Shown: positions 1 to 8,374 of the stretch, one piece after another
Position numbering within the stretch: position 1 is the stretch's first letter
Layout of the letters: each line of letters begins with the position of its first letter
DNA from: Lentibacillus saliphilus
GTDB lineage: Bacteria > Bacillota > Bacilli > Bacillales > Amphibacillaceae
DNA: 64,000 nt
Assembly (NCBI RefSeq): GCF_019093865.1
Contig: NZ_JABJXD010000001.1
Span: 372,001-436,000 of the forward strand
Direction: 5' to 3'
Translations under genes and position numbers: made by a program
Notes under the pieces: model-generated
What the model saw: the letters and a program-made list of their open reading frames with translations, nothing else
Databases searched by the model: none
What the model was told of the DNA's origin: nothing

Positions 1-1299
1 AAATAAAAACGTAATGATTCCGATTCTACCAATAAACATGAGAATCATTAAAACGACTTTACTGTAGGACGTTAAATCACTCGTTATCCCAAGAGATAAA
101 CCAACTGTTCCGAATGCAGATGTCACCTCAAATAAAATCTCTATGATGGAAAAAGGCTCAACGATAGAGATTGACATGAGTGACACGAACACAAAGACCA
201 AGGCTACAAGTAACACTGTAACAGCTTTGAGCAAATCTTCTTGATAAACTTCCCGTTTAAATAGTTTAATACTCTGTCCACTTCTTACATACGTAATAAT
301 AAAAATTACAACAAGGGCAAAGGTGGTGGTGCGAATTCCGCCTCCCGTACTACTTGGCGAAGCCCCTATAAACATCAAAAATGACATAAACAAATGATTT
401 TGTTCTGTTAAAAGACTAACGTCCATAGTAGACAAACCAGCACTTCGCGTTGTAATGGATTGAAATAATGCATAAAAAAACGATTCATGCCATGAGCGTC
501 CTGCAAAAAAATGCTTCATATCTAATAAATAAATAATGATTCCACCAACAACAATTAAAATAAAGAATGTCGCTGTCGTTAATTTCGTAAACAAACTAAA
601 ACGAATAAATTTACGTTCATCTTTTTTTGCAAATAAATAGTCTTTAACCTCAATTAATACGGGAAAACCGATTGCACCAAAAATAATGAGCAGCATATTA
701 ACAAATTGAACAAAATAATCATCTTTAAAAGGCATAAGTGATGACCCCGTAATGTCAAAACCACCATTTGAAATTGCACTTATCGTCCCAAAAAAACCGT
801 GCAAATATGCGTCACTCGGGGGAAAGTATTGCAAATAATAGGTACCTAGAATTAAAAAACCAGCACATTCAATAATACCTAAAACAATGAATAATTGTTT
901 AATCAGCATAACCATACCTGAAAAGCGTGTTTGATTCTGATCTGTCATAATAAGGCGCCGTTCTTTCAGACCTATTTTTTTACCTAAAATAAGCCAAATA
1001 AACGTGCCCATCGCCATGACACCTACTGCACCTAGCTGTAAAACAAAAGCAAGAATAAAAATACCTGCTGTACTAAATGTGTCAACCGTTGAAACCGTCG
1101 TAAGGCCAGTTACACTGATGGCACTCACAGCTGTAAATAATACGTCAATAAAAGGGACTTCAACACCCTCTTGATAAGCAATCGGTAGAGACAATAGAGC
1201 CGTAGATACAACAACAGCAAACATATAAAAGACTATAATCATTTGAAAGGCTGACAATGTCCTTATCTTGCGCAGGACCGGATGGCCAAAAAACATCAT
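1..1299 (-). CDS. KtrB/TrkH-family potassium uptake channel subunit (3' end outside window)
   Basis: Reading the minus strand from ATG at 1299 gives an open frame of 433 codons that runs off the left edge without a stop. It is a polytopic membrane protein with the four pore-loop repeats of the Trk/Ktr/HKT superfamily: SAISVTGLTT, ISNGGFDITG, ITTRSAGLST and TSAFGTVGLS, each with the filter glycine. KtrB passes K+ into the cell and works with a cytoplasmic KtrA ring. No ktrA gene lies upstream (1300-1620 is non-coding), so the partner is elsewhere. The start is supported by TAAGGAG seven bases upstream; a second ATG follows directly. Whether it is KtrB or KtrD cannot be decided from the fragment. 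Confidence 0.9.
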   Translation of the reverse strand, partial: MMFFGHPVLRKIRTLSAFQMIIVFYMFAVVVSTALLSLPIAYQEGVEVPFIDVLFTAVSAISVTGLTTVSTVDTFSTAGIFILAFVLQLGAVGVMAMGTFIWLILGKKIGLKERRLIMTDQNQTRFSGMVMLIKQLFIVLGIIECAGFLILGTYYLQYFPPSDAYLHGFFGTISAISNGGFDITGSSLMPFKDDYFVQFVNMLLIIFGAIGFPVLIEVKDYLFAKKDERKFIRFSLFTKLTTATFFILIVVGGIIIYLLDMKHFFAGRSWHESFFYALFQSITTRSAGLSTMDVSLLTEQNHLFMSFLMFIGASPSSTGGGIRTTTFALVVIFIITYVRSGQSIKLFKREVYQEDLLKAVTVLLVALVFVFVSLMSISIVEPFSIIEILFEVTSAFGTVGLSLGITSDLTSYSKVVLMILMFIGRIGIITFLF

Positions 1300-1559
1300 G
1301 CGACGACTCCTTACAGCAAACAACTTCATATAAAAGCTTTGCTACTAAATATATCGAACGAAATGGTTCATTTGTTAATATCATTATAACAGGCTGTGTT
1401 AATTAATGCCTGTATTTTCGACAATTTACTTCTTTAGACAACTAGCTGCTACGTTATGCTTATATCTTATAAATAACGTGATCATTTTTTAAAAATATGG
1501 TTTCTCAATACGTCAAATGACAATGTATACATAACTAACTTTCGATTATGACGTTAAAC

Positions 1560-1593
1560 CAAAAAAGTCACTTGCAATTCAAGTGACTTTTTC
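1560..1593 (-). terminator. Bidirectional rho-independent terminator
   Basis: Perfect inverted repeat AAAAAGTCACTTG / CAAGTGACTTTTT with a short loop, A-run on one side and T-run on the other. It closes the moeA-moaA-ywpF transcript. The rest of 1300-1620 is AT-rich and shows no gene. Confidence 0.85.
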
Positions 1594-1620
1594 GTTGTAT
1601 TAATAATACGCTCATCATAT

Positions 1621-2031
1621 TTATAAGGATTGTTTAATTTTTTCGAGGAGTATGTCCCCTTGATAGCCTGCATCAATAAGTGCTTTGAGATGTTGTTCAA
1701 CCGATTGTTTTCTTTGATCTATAATCGTACCCATGAATAAGACGTTCATATGATCACTAATGTCATTAACACCAATAATAGATGTGATAAAGGTAGCTGG
1801 TGGATTCGTAACATTTGTAATGCGTACTTCTATCATAAGATCTTCACCAGTCGTTTGTAGTCGTTTAAATAATTCACGATAAGCTCTTGTCGTATAGGCC
1901 TCAATGACCCAGCGGTTTTCTTCATCTTCTCGATTAATGATCAAACCATCCATAAAATCAATTTCATGGTGTACAAAGGCATCGCCGTCCGTTTCCATCA
2001 CCGTCAGGCTTTTGAGCTTAAACGTTTTCAT
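1621..2031 (-). CDS. YwpF-like protein
   Basis: 136-residue cytoplasmic protein starting MKTFKLKSLTV, the length and N-terminus I associate with the Bacillus YwpF family (function unknown). It has no signal peptide, membrane segment or catalytic motif that I recognise. The frame could also open at TTG 2049, but ATG 2031 is preceded by GGAGG at the right distance and that ribosome site would lie inside the longer version. It follows the moaA stop by 14 bases, so it is probably co-transcribed with the molybdenum cofactor genes, although nothing in the protein itself links it to that pathway. Confidence 0.75.
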   Translation of the reverse strand: MKTFKLKSLTVMETDGDAFVHHEIDFMDGLIINREDEENRWVIEAYTTRAYRELFKRLQTTGEDLMIEVRITNVTNPPATFITSIIGVNDISDHMNVLFMGTIIDQRKQSVEQHLKALIDAGYQGDILLEKIKQSL

Positions 2032-2045
2032 TAACCAACCTCCAT

Positions 2046-3068
2046 TCAACCACCGATATAGGACATTTCAATTTTTGGCCGATTCGTTCTTTTTAATTCT
2101 GACCGTTCATCTGAATATCGATCCCTCCTTAACGACCAAAGCTCAGCTATGCTTTTTGTTAACTGATCATCCGCTACTCCAGCGCGTAGCTTAGAACGAA
2201 TATCATAACCGGATGAGGCGAATAAACACGTATACAATTTCCCATCAGCAGAAAGGCGTAATCGGGTACACGTCCCACAAAATGAATCCGTCACAGATGA
2301 GATGACACCAATTTCGCCCTGCCCATCTTTATATTGGTATCTGGAAGCAACTTCCCCATAGTAATTTTCTTCTGCCTTTTCAAGTGGCATCTCTTGATGT
2401 ATCGTATCAATGATCTCCTGTTTTGAAACAACATTATTAAAGTCCCAGCCGTTATGGTTTCCGACATCCATAAATTCTATAAACCGGAGAATGACATCTT
2501 GCCCTTTAAAATGACGCGCCATTGGAAGGATTTGACTTTCATTCATACCTTTTTTTACGACCATGTTCACTTTAACTTCAAGGCCTGCTTGTTGGGCAGC
2601 TTCAATACCCTTCAAAACTGGTAGCGTTACGACACCTTTACCATTAATCTGCTTGAAAACGTCGTCTTCAATTGCATCAAGACTGATGTTGACCCGTTTT
2701 AAGCCAGCCGCTTTCAACCGTTTCGCTTGTCGCGGCAAGAAAAACGCATTCGTCGTCAGCGCTATATCCTTTATTCCCGATATATTTGTTAAATCAGCAA
2801 TGAAGGCGTCTAGATTTTTTCGCATGAGTGGTTCTCCACCCGTAATGCGCACCTTTTCAACTCCGAGCTGTGCGAACGTTCGTACCAGCCGCGTCATTTC
2901 TTCAAAGCTTAACAACTCATGCTCCGGTAGAAACGGATAATCATCTCCAAATATTTCTTTAGGCATACAATAGTTACACCTTAAATTACAACGATCAATT
3001 ACAGAAATGCGTAAATCTCTTAGTGGTCTGCCAAAAACATCTGTTATAGGCGATTGATGGGCTTGCAC
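2046..3068 (-). CDS. moaA: GTP 3',8-cyclase MoaA
   Basis: Radical SAM enzyme for the first step of molybdenum cofactor synthesis, turning GTP into 3',8-cyclo-7,8-dihydro-GTP. The N-terminal CNLRCNYC carries the CxxxCxxC motif for the SAM-binding 4Fe-4S cluster; the GGEPL motif follows. The C-terminal [18 protein letters not shown] part holds the second, substrate-binding cluster, and the protein ends in Gly-Gly as active MoaA does. At 340 residues it is full length. The start is GTG at 3068, four bases after the moeA stop, with AAGGAGG inside the end of moeA. The cofactor would serve the molybdopterin enzyme at 27270-30371. Confidence 0.95.
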   Translation of the reverse strand: MQAHQSPITDVFGRPLRDLRISVIDRCNLRCNYCMPKEIFGDDYPFLPEHELLSFEEMTRLVRTFAQLGVEKVRITGGEPLMRKNLDAFIADLTNISGIKDIALTTNAFFLPRQAKRLKAAGLKRVNISLDAIEDDVFKQINGKGVVTLPVLKGIEAAQQAGLEVKVNMVVKKGMNESQILPMARHFKGQDVILRFIEFMDVGNHNGWDFNNVVSKQEIIDTIHQEMPLEKAEENYYGEVASRYQYKDGQGEIGVISSVTDSFCGTCTRLRLSADGKLYTCLFASSGYDIRSKLRAGVADDQLTKSIAELWSLRRDRYSDERSELKRTNRPKIEMSYIGG

Positions 3069-3072
3069 TTAA

Positions 3073-4353
3073 TCATGCCTCCTTATTGCTTTCAAATTCA
3101 CATTGTCCAGTCATATCTTCTAGAAGTAGAACATCAACCTTATCACCTGCTTGATATCCTTCAGTCCCGCCTGGCAATACCATTAAACACGTTGTATTTG
3201 GTAAGGATGATACAATATTTGATTTGTCTATTCCCGCTAAATGAACGGTCAATCCTTCATCTTCATATTCAATATAACTCCGAACAAAGCGTGTAAACGG
3301 ATTACTTTTAGGGTAATCTTCTGCAAGTGTCGCTTTTACGCGTTTATGAAAAGGTGTTGGGCTCAATAGACGGTGACGGATAACTGGTCTCGTAAATAAC
3401 TCAAATCCTACATAACAAGCTGAAGGATTTCCTGATAATCCAAATAATATCTTCTCGTCTTTTACTGCCACAGTCGTCACACTACCTGGACGCATTGCTA
3501 ATTTGTTAAACAATACACGTGCCCCAAGACGTTCATAAATAGCTGGCATTAAATCATAATCACCTACCGAAACGCCACCAGTCGTTATTAATAAGTCCAC
3601 TTCTTCAAGCGCTTTTGATATGAATGTTAGGCTCGGCTCCAGCTCATCAGGTAATTGTCCAAAATATTTATAACGCGCACCAGCGCGATGAATTTGCGAT
3701 GCAACCATATACGCATTGGAATTACGGATTTTGCCCGGCTCCAATCGTTCTTCAACATCAAGCAACTCTGTTCCAGTTGCAATGACACCGACAAGCGGAC
3801 GAGTAGCCACCTTTACCTGGTGATAGCCAAATGTAGCTAAGATCGCTTTTACCCCCGGGTTGATTCTCGTTCCTTTTCGAATTAAAAGATCGCCCTCATT
3901 CATTTCAGAGCTTCTTCTGACGATATTGTCACCAGATGACAGCTCTCTCGTGATCGTCATATATGTATGGCCATTCTTCTCATATGAATCACAATGTTCA
4001 AACATTGCAACGCAATCTGCTCCTTCAGGAATTTGTGCTCCCGTCATAATTCGAGTTGTCTGTCCACATTGCAATGCGGCCTGAGGAAGATGACCTGCAC
4101 CAATATGATCCACGACTTGAAAGGTTACCGGGGCATCAGGACTAGCACCTGCCGTATTAGCAGCTTTCAGCGCAAATCCATCGTAAGGCGACTTGTCAAA
4201 TAAAGGTACAGCATGAGTTGCAACAATATCCTCTGCTAAATACCTGTCATCACACATCTGTATGTCTACGTTTTCAAAATGAGCAGTTCGTTTATATGTC
4301 ATGACTTTTGCAACCGCTTCTTGTACATCAATCGGTTGTCTTATTTTAATCAT
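3073..4353 (-). CDS. moeA: Molybdopterin molybdenumtransferase MoeA
   Basis: 426 residues. MoeA inserts molybdate into adenylylated molybdopterin, the last step of Mo-cofactor assembly. Visible family motifs are SPYDGFAL near residue 55, the TTGGVSVGDYD molybdopterin-binding loop near residue 260, and LSGNPSACYVGFE near residue 305. The gene is first in a tight moeA-moaA-ywpF unit. No moaB, mogA, moaD or moaE lies in the window, so the rest of the pathway is encoded elsewhere. Confidence 0.95.
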   Translation of the reverse strand: MIKIRQPIDVQEAVAKVMTYKRTAHFENVDIQMCDDRYLAEDIVATHAVPLFDKSPYDGFALKAANTAGASPDAPVTFQVVDHIGAGHLPQAALQCGQTTRIMTGAQIPEGADCVAMFEHCDSYEKNGHTYMTITRELSSGDNIVRRSSEMNEGDLLIRKGTRINPGVKAILATFGYHQVKVATRPLVGVIATGTELLDVEERLEPGKIRNSNAYMVASQIHRAGARYKYFGQLPDELEPSLTFISKALEEVDLLITTGGVSVGDYDLMPAIYERLGARVLFNKLAMRPGSVTTVAVKDEKILFGLSGNPSACYVGFELFTRPVIRHRLLSPTPFHKRVKATLAEDYPKSNPFTRFVRSYIEYEDEGLTVHLAGIDKSNIVSSLPNTTCLMVLPGGTEGYQAGDKVDVLLLEDMTGQCEFESNKEA

Positions 4354-4575
4354 CTGCTTAAACCGCCTTTCGTGAAAAATATTGCCTTATATTTGTATAT
4401 ACGATCAGTTTACCAAAAACAGGTCAAAATTGATATGACTGAGTGTTATTGTAAGTTTTTCGACTTAATTACACGTTATGTATTGTCATAATAAGGCAAA
4501 GGTTACAGAGTATATTTTTAATGAAACATTAAATGCTAACATATGTACCAACGCGTAAAAAAGGAGGCACATATC

Positions 4576-4782
4576 ATGACTGTCGGAACACAAGTCAAGC
4601 AAACACTCGCTGGATTAAAAAGTGCGCAGGCCAGTTTAGAACAATTTGCACTTCAAACGGAAAATAAGCAAGCCAAGCAATTGTACGAAAATGCGGCACA
4701 GCAAACACAGACGATCATAGATACCGTTGAACCTCGTATCAAGCAAATTGAGCAGGAAGAACCACAATACAAGGGGCTATAA
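4576..4782 (+). CDS. DUF1657 protein, first gene of spoVA2mob-type operon
   Basis: 68-residue helical, soluble protein starting MTVGTQVKQTLAGLKSAQ and ending EEPQYKGL, the DUF1657 signature. ATG 4576 has AGGAGG nine bases upstream; an upstream in-frame ATG at 4543 has no ribosome site. It opens the seven-gene operon that ends at 8292. A second free copy (7217-7420) and a third copy fused to a DUF421 protein (7435-8292) belong to the same operon. The family is found with spoVA genes in heat-resistant Bacillus spores; its molecular role is unknown. Confidence 0.85.
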   Translation: MTVGTQVKQTLAGLKSAQASLEQFALQTENKQAKQLYENAAQQTQTIIDTVEPRIKQIEQEEPQYKGL

Positions 4783-4789
4783 ACTTTGT

Positions 4790-4863
4790 GAGGCTGGGTC
4801 AAATCTGAGGTTTTATACGTCGATTGTCTCAAAGGGAATATACCCATATTCTAACCCAGCCTC
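4790..4863 (+). repeat. Large imperfect stem-loop between first two operon genes
   Basis: GAGGCTGGGT (4790-4799) pairs exactly with ACCCAGCCTC (4854-4863). Inside the loop a second inverted repeat, GAATAT-ACCC-ATATTC (4836-4851), can form. The outer arms resemble short GC-rich palindromes scattered in Firmicute genomes. There is no following T-run, so it may be an attenuator, an RNA-processing site or a dispersed repeat copy. Confidence 0.6.
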
Positions 4864-4889
4864 CAATCAAAAACGGGGGGTCATATAAT

Positions 4890-5348
4890 ATGAAGAACAG
4901 CTTCTTTCTCATCTTATGGTGTACGTTAATGGTCGTTCTTCAAAGCTGTTCTACACCCAATGAAATTGGGCGTAGTGGCACTGATGTCCAATACACACCG
5001 TTGAGCGTATCAGATGGAACAGATCAACATATATCCAATGAAGTCAAAAAAAAGTTAAGTGAATTCGATGAAATTAATACGATAAAAGCTGTCAATACAC
5101 CAAAAACCGTTATTATTGCGGTCGAGATCGATCACAATAAACGTTTTAAGCTTGAAACGTATAAAAAGAAATATTCAGAAGCCATTATTGATGAATTTCC
5201 TGAAATGATTGTCGAACTATCCACTGATAAAAAACTCGTCATTGAAATCGATCGTTTAGAACAACATATTAAAGATAAGCAAATATCCCAACAACAACTC
5301 GAAATTAAAATTCAAAAATTAATTAAACTCATGCGTAAAAAAACTTAA
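4890..5348 (+). CDS. YhcN/YlaJ-type sporulation lipoprotein
   Basis: 152 residues beginning with a lipoprotein signal peptide, hydrophobic from about residue 5 to 18 and a lipobox LQSC, so the mature protein is anchored on the membrane through Cys. The rest is hydrophilic with several Ile/Lys-rich strands and a helical C-terminus. The ATG is chosen because it sits after a GGGGGG stretch and starts the signal peptide; the longer frame from 4824 would place the signal peptide internally. Its position between DUF1657 and spoVAC matches the lipoprotein gene of spoVA2mob operons. Family assignment rests partly on that context. Confidence 0.7.
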   Translation: MKNSFFLILWCTLMVVLQSCSTPNEIGRSGTDVQYTPLSVSDGTDQHISNEVKKKLSEFDEINTIKAVNTPKTVIIAVEIDHNKRFKLETYKKKYSEAIIDEFPEMIVELSTDKKLVIEIDRLEQHIKDKQISQQQLEIKIQKLIKLMRKKT

Positions 5349-5365
5349 ATGAGAAGGTGATCAAC

Positions 5366-5845
5366 ATGGCCGACAAAAAGAAAAAAAATGTGCCACCTGC
5401 TGCACAAACCTATCAAGCGTTTCAAGATAAACGTGAAACGAAGCGAACCGTCTTTACCAATTGTGTTAAAGCTTTTTTAGTTGGTGGATCAATTTGTTTA
5501 ATCGGCCAAATCATTTCTACATTATATATATATTATTTTAATTTCACCGAAGAAACAGTTGGCAATCCAACTGTCGCCACACTTATATTTATTACGATGA
5601 TACTTACGGGGCTTGGTGTTTATGATAAAATCGGTCAATTCTCTGGTGCTGGGTCTGCTGTCCCTGTTACCGGCTTCGGGAATTCTGTCATATCGGCTGC
5701 AATTGAATATCGAACAGAAGGCTTTGTTCTTGGTACTGGTAGCAATATGCTTAAACTTGCAGGACCAGTTATTGTTTATGGCGTGTTTTCTGCATTTATG
5801 ATTGCCTTAATTAAGACGATCCTCGTTGAGTGGGGTGGATTATAA
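5366..5845 (+). CDS. spoVAC: Stage V sporulation protein SpoVAC (2mob-type)
   Basis: 159-residue inner-membrane protein of spores, part of the SpoVA channel that moves Ca-dipicolinic acid into the spore core and releases it at germination. About four hydrophobic segments are visible, with the conserved stretches LVGGSICLIGQ, GLGVYDKIGQFSGAGS and PVTGFGNS. ATG 5366 follows AGAAGGTGATC; the GTG at 5357 lies within that ribosome site. The gene is followed by spoVAD with a one-base overlap. Confidence 0.93.
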   Translation: MADKKKKNVPPAAQTYQAFQDKRETKRTVFTNCVKAFLVGGSICLIGQIISTLYIYYFNFTEETVGNPTVATLIFITMILTGLGVYDKIGQFSGAGSAVPVTGFGNSVISAAIEYRTEGFVLGTGSNMLKLAGPVIVYGVFSAFMIALIKTILVEWGGL

Positions 5846-6861
5846 TGATGACTGGATCACGCACTTGGTCTTTCCATCAACGTCCCGTCATTTTGTCGAC
5901 TGGTGTAGTAGGTGGTCCCTATGAAGCAAAAGGAAATATTCAACAAGACTTTGATATATTACACGAAGATATGTGGCTTAAACAAGCTTCATTTGAAAAA
6001 GCTCAACAAACTATGATGGAAGAAGCATGTCAAATCGCGGTCAAAAAAACTCGCCTTGAAAAAGAACAAATTCAGTATTTTATAAGTGGGGATTTAATTA
6101 ATCAAATCACCCCAACAAGCTATACTGCGAAAACGCTCGGAATCCCTTATCTTGGCGTGTTTAGCGCATGTGCAACAACAACTGAAAGTCTTGCCCTTAG
6201 TGCATTAATTATTAATGGTGGTGGCGCAAATTATATTTTAACAGGAAGCTCAAGCCACCGCTCTGCTACGGAGAGACAATACCGTTATCCTACTCAGTAT
6301 GGCGGTCAAAGACCACCGACCGCTCAATGGACCGTTACAGGGGCAGGGTGCGCATTATTAGGTAAAGAAGGTTCTGGTCCTGTCGTCACCTCCGCTACAA
6401 TTGGAAAAATTGTCGATATGGAAATGAGTGATCCCTTTAATATGGGAGGTGCAATGGCGCCGGCTGCTGTTGATACAATCATCGCCCATTTAAAAGATCG
6501 GAAAATCGATCCATCCTATTATGATTTAATTATTACCGGTGATCTCGGTGAAATTGGGCATCGCACTTCTCGTGATTTATTAAATGAAAGAGGTATTAAT
6601 GTGACCGAATCGCAATATGTCGATTGTGGATTAACGATTTATACAAAAGATCAACCTGTCATGGCAGGCGCCAGTGGAGCTGCCTGTGCAGCAATTGGAA
6701 CATATGGTCACTATCTTAACTTAATGCAAAAAGGGGTTATCAAACGGATGTTAGTCGTTGCTACAGGTGCATTACACTCCCCTTTGTCGATCCAACAAAA
6801 TGATTCCATTCCATGTATTGCCCATGCTGTATCAATTGAAGCAGGACGTGATCAATTATGA
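5845..6861 (+). CDS. spoVAD: Stage V sporulation protein SpoVAD (2mob-type)
   Basis: 338 residues with a thiolase/ketoacyl-synthase-like fold. SpoVAD binds dipicolinic acid and is the cytosolic partner of the SpoVA channel. Visible are the ACATTTES segment at the position of the thiolase nucleophile loop, GAGCALLG, and GASGAACAA near the C-terminus. The start ATG overlaps the last base of spoVAC's stop, and a second ATG follows in frame. It ends with an ATGA overlap into spoVAEb, so translation is probably coupled. Confidence 0.95.
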   Translation: MMTGSRTWSFHQRPVILSTGVVGGPYEAKGNIQQDFDILHEDMWLKQASFEKAQQTMMEEACQIAVKKTRLEKEQIQYFISGDLINQITPTSYTAKTLGIPYLGVFSACATTTESLALSALIINGGGANYILTGSSSHRSATERQYRYPTQYGGQRPPTAQWTVTGAGCALLGKEGSGPVVTSATIGKIVDMEMSDPFNMGGAMAPAAVDTIIAHLKDRKIDPSYYDLIITGDLGEIGHRTSRDLLNERGINVTESQYVDCGLTIYTKDQPVMAGASGAACAAIGTYGHYLNLMQKGVIKRMLVVATGALHSPLSIQQNDSIPCIAHAVSIEAGRDQL

Positions 6862-7208
6862 CTTTTTTTTGGGCTTTTGTTGTTGGCGGACTCATATGTA
6901 TGATTGGACAAATTATGTTTGACGTTTTTAAGCTAACACCTGCCCACACCCTAACAACTTTGGTTGTCGTTGGGGCAATATTAGATGGATTTGGCCTGTA
7001 TGATCCATTAATCAATTTTGCAGGTGCAGGTGCGACTGTTCCAATTACAAGTTTTGGCAATGCCCTCGTACATGGCGCTATGGCTGAAGCAGAGAAACAC
7101 GGACTAATTGGCGTGGTAACAGGCATGTTTGAAGTTACAAGCGCTGGTATATCTGCTGCAATTATTTTTGGTGTCATTGGAGCTATTTTATTTAAACCGA
7201 AAGGGTGA
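6858..7208 (+). CDS. spoVAEB: Stage V sporulation protein SpoVAEb (2mob-type)
   Basis: 116-residue membrane protein with about four hydrophobic segments and the family sequence [13 protein letters not shown] near the start and [15 protein letters not shown] in the middle. The same GAGxxVPxTxFGN motif occurs in SpoVAC, reflecting the common ancestry of the two channel subunits. The ATG overlaps the spoVAD stop. Confidence 0.94.
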   Translation: MTFFWAFVVGGLICMIGQIMFDVFKLTPAHTLTTLVVVGAILDGFGLYDPLINFAGAGATVPITSFGNALVHGAMAEAEKHGLIGVVTGMFEVTSAGISAAIIFGVIGAILFKPKG

Positions 7209-7216
7209 CTAATGAT

Positions 7217-7420
7217 ATGACTGTCGGTAGTCAGGTTAAAAGCTGCTTGTCATCCATAAAAAGCGCTGAAGCCTCAACACGTGCTTTAGCACAAAAAACG
7301 CGTGATAAAGATGCTAAAGACGCATATGAACAAGCAGCAACAATATTATCTCACGTTAAAGACGATATTCAAAAACAAGTCATGATGATTAGTAATGAGG
7401 AGCCGCAATATAAATCATAG
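7217..7420 (+). CDS. DUF1657 protein, second copy
   Basis: 67 residues, MTVGSQVKSCLSSIKSAEAS to EEPQYKS, clearly paralogous to the protein at 4576-4782 (same MTVGxQVK start and EEPQYK end). ATG 7217 is preceded by AAGGGTGA; GTG 7205 would overlap spoVAEb and has no clear ribosome site. It lies between spoVAEb and the DUF421 gene, as in published spoVA2mob operons. Confidence 0.85.
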   Translation: MTVGSQVKSCLSSIKSAEASTRALAQKTRDKDAKDAYEQAATILSHVKDDIQKQVMMISNEEPQYKS

Positions 7421-7434
7421 AGAGGATGGTGATT

Positions 7435-8292
7435 ATGCCCGAATGGTTGAACGTCATACTGCGATCTCTTTTCCTGCTAGTCGTATTATTTTTTCTAACG
7501 AAATGGCTCGGAAAAAAGCAGCTTGCTCAAATGAGTATTTTTGAATATATCTCTGGCATTGTACTTGGGGGCATCGTCGCCATTCATTCTTTTGATACAG
7601 ATGCCAATCTTATAAATGCGTTTATTGCGATGCTCGTATGGTTTATTGTGCCTTACCTCGTCGACATTGTCGCCTTAAAAAGTAAAACGTTTCGTAATTT
7701 CACTCAGGGCGAAAGTACCGTTCTCATACAAGACGGTAAAATTATGGAGGATAACTTAAAAAAAGAAGGCTTTTCTGCAGATGATCTATTACAAAGTCTG
7801 CGAAAGAAAGATATATTTAGAACGGCTGATGTCGAGTTTGCTCTATTAGAACCGTCTGGATCCGTAAGCGTATTACCTAAAAAAGAAAACCAGCCGCTCA
7901 CACCAAAAGATCTTCAATTGCAGCTGGCACCAGAAAAAGAACCTGAAACAATCATCATGGATGGAAACGTTTTACTTGAACCACTAGCCAACCTATCTCT
8001 AAGTTTGAACTGGCTTGAGACTGAGCTTGATAAAATGAACATAAGTCTAGACAATGTCTTTCTCGCCCAAGCCGATACAGACGGTCAGCTCACAGTTGAT
8101 TTGTATGACGATCAACTAACGGTTGCCCAGCCAACTGAAAAGCCACTTCTACTCGCTACGTTAAAAAAGTGCCAGGCCGATCTTGAATTATTCGCTCTTG
8201 AAACCGATCGCCCAGCATCAAAAACACTTTATGAAAAAAACAGTCAAGATGTTCAAGATGCCATCGATTTAGTAAAACGCTACTTACAATAA
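7435..8292 (+). CDS. DUF421 (YetF-like) membrane protein with C-terminal DUF1657-like domain
   Basis: 285 residues. The N-terminal 80 residues carry three hydrophobic segments, followed by the DUF421 core with GESTVLIQDGKIMEDNLKK and LRKKDIFRTADVEFALLE. The last 50 residues (LLATLKKCQADLELFALET onward) align by eye with the DUF1657 proteins of the same operon, so a third DUF1657 copy is fused here. YetF-type proteins have been proposed to influence spore heat resistance in spoVA2mob strains. ATG 7435 is preferred over ATG 7426, which lies in the ribosome site region; the choice is not certain. Confidence 0.85.
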   Translation: MPEWLNVILRSLFLLVVLFFLTKWLGKKQLAQMSIFEYISGIVLGGIVAIHSFDTDANLINAFIAMLVWFIVPYLVDIVALKSKTFRNFTQGESTVLIQDGKIMEDNLKKEGFSADDLLQSLRKKDIFRTADVEFALLEPSGSVSVLPKKENQPLTPKDLQLQLAPEKEPETIIMDGNVLLEPLANLSLSLNWLETELDKMNISLDNVFLAQADTDGQLTVDLYDDQLTVAQPTEKPLLLATLKKCQADLELFALETDRPASKTLYEKNSQDVQDAIDLVKRYLQ

Positions 8293-8310
8293 CTTATACA
8301 TCTATAATCA

Positions 8311-8357
8311 GGCAAGATGGGCGGGCATTTCACCACTCCCCTTCTTGCCCTTTATTC
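8311..8357 (+). terminator. Terminator of spoVA2mob-type operon
   Basis: GGCAAGATGGG (8311-8321) pairs with CCCCTTCTTGCC (8338-8349), followed by CTTTATT. It lies 19 bases after the last operon gene and before the convergent gene at 8375. Confidence 0.75.
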
Positions 8358-8374
8358 ATTTACGCTTTATCTTG

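Noticed and set aside
4576-8357. Tn1546-like transposon carrying the spoVA2mob-type operon
   Set aside because: No transposase, resolvase or terminal inverted repeats are visible on either side.
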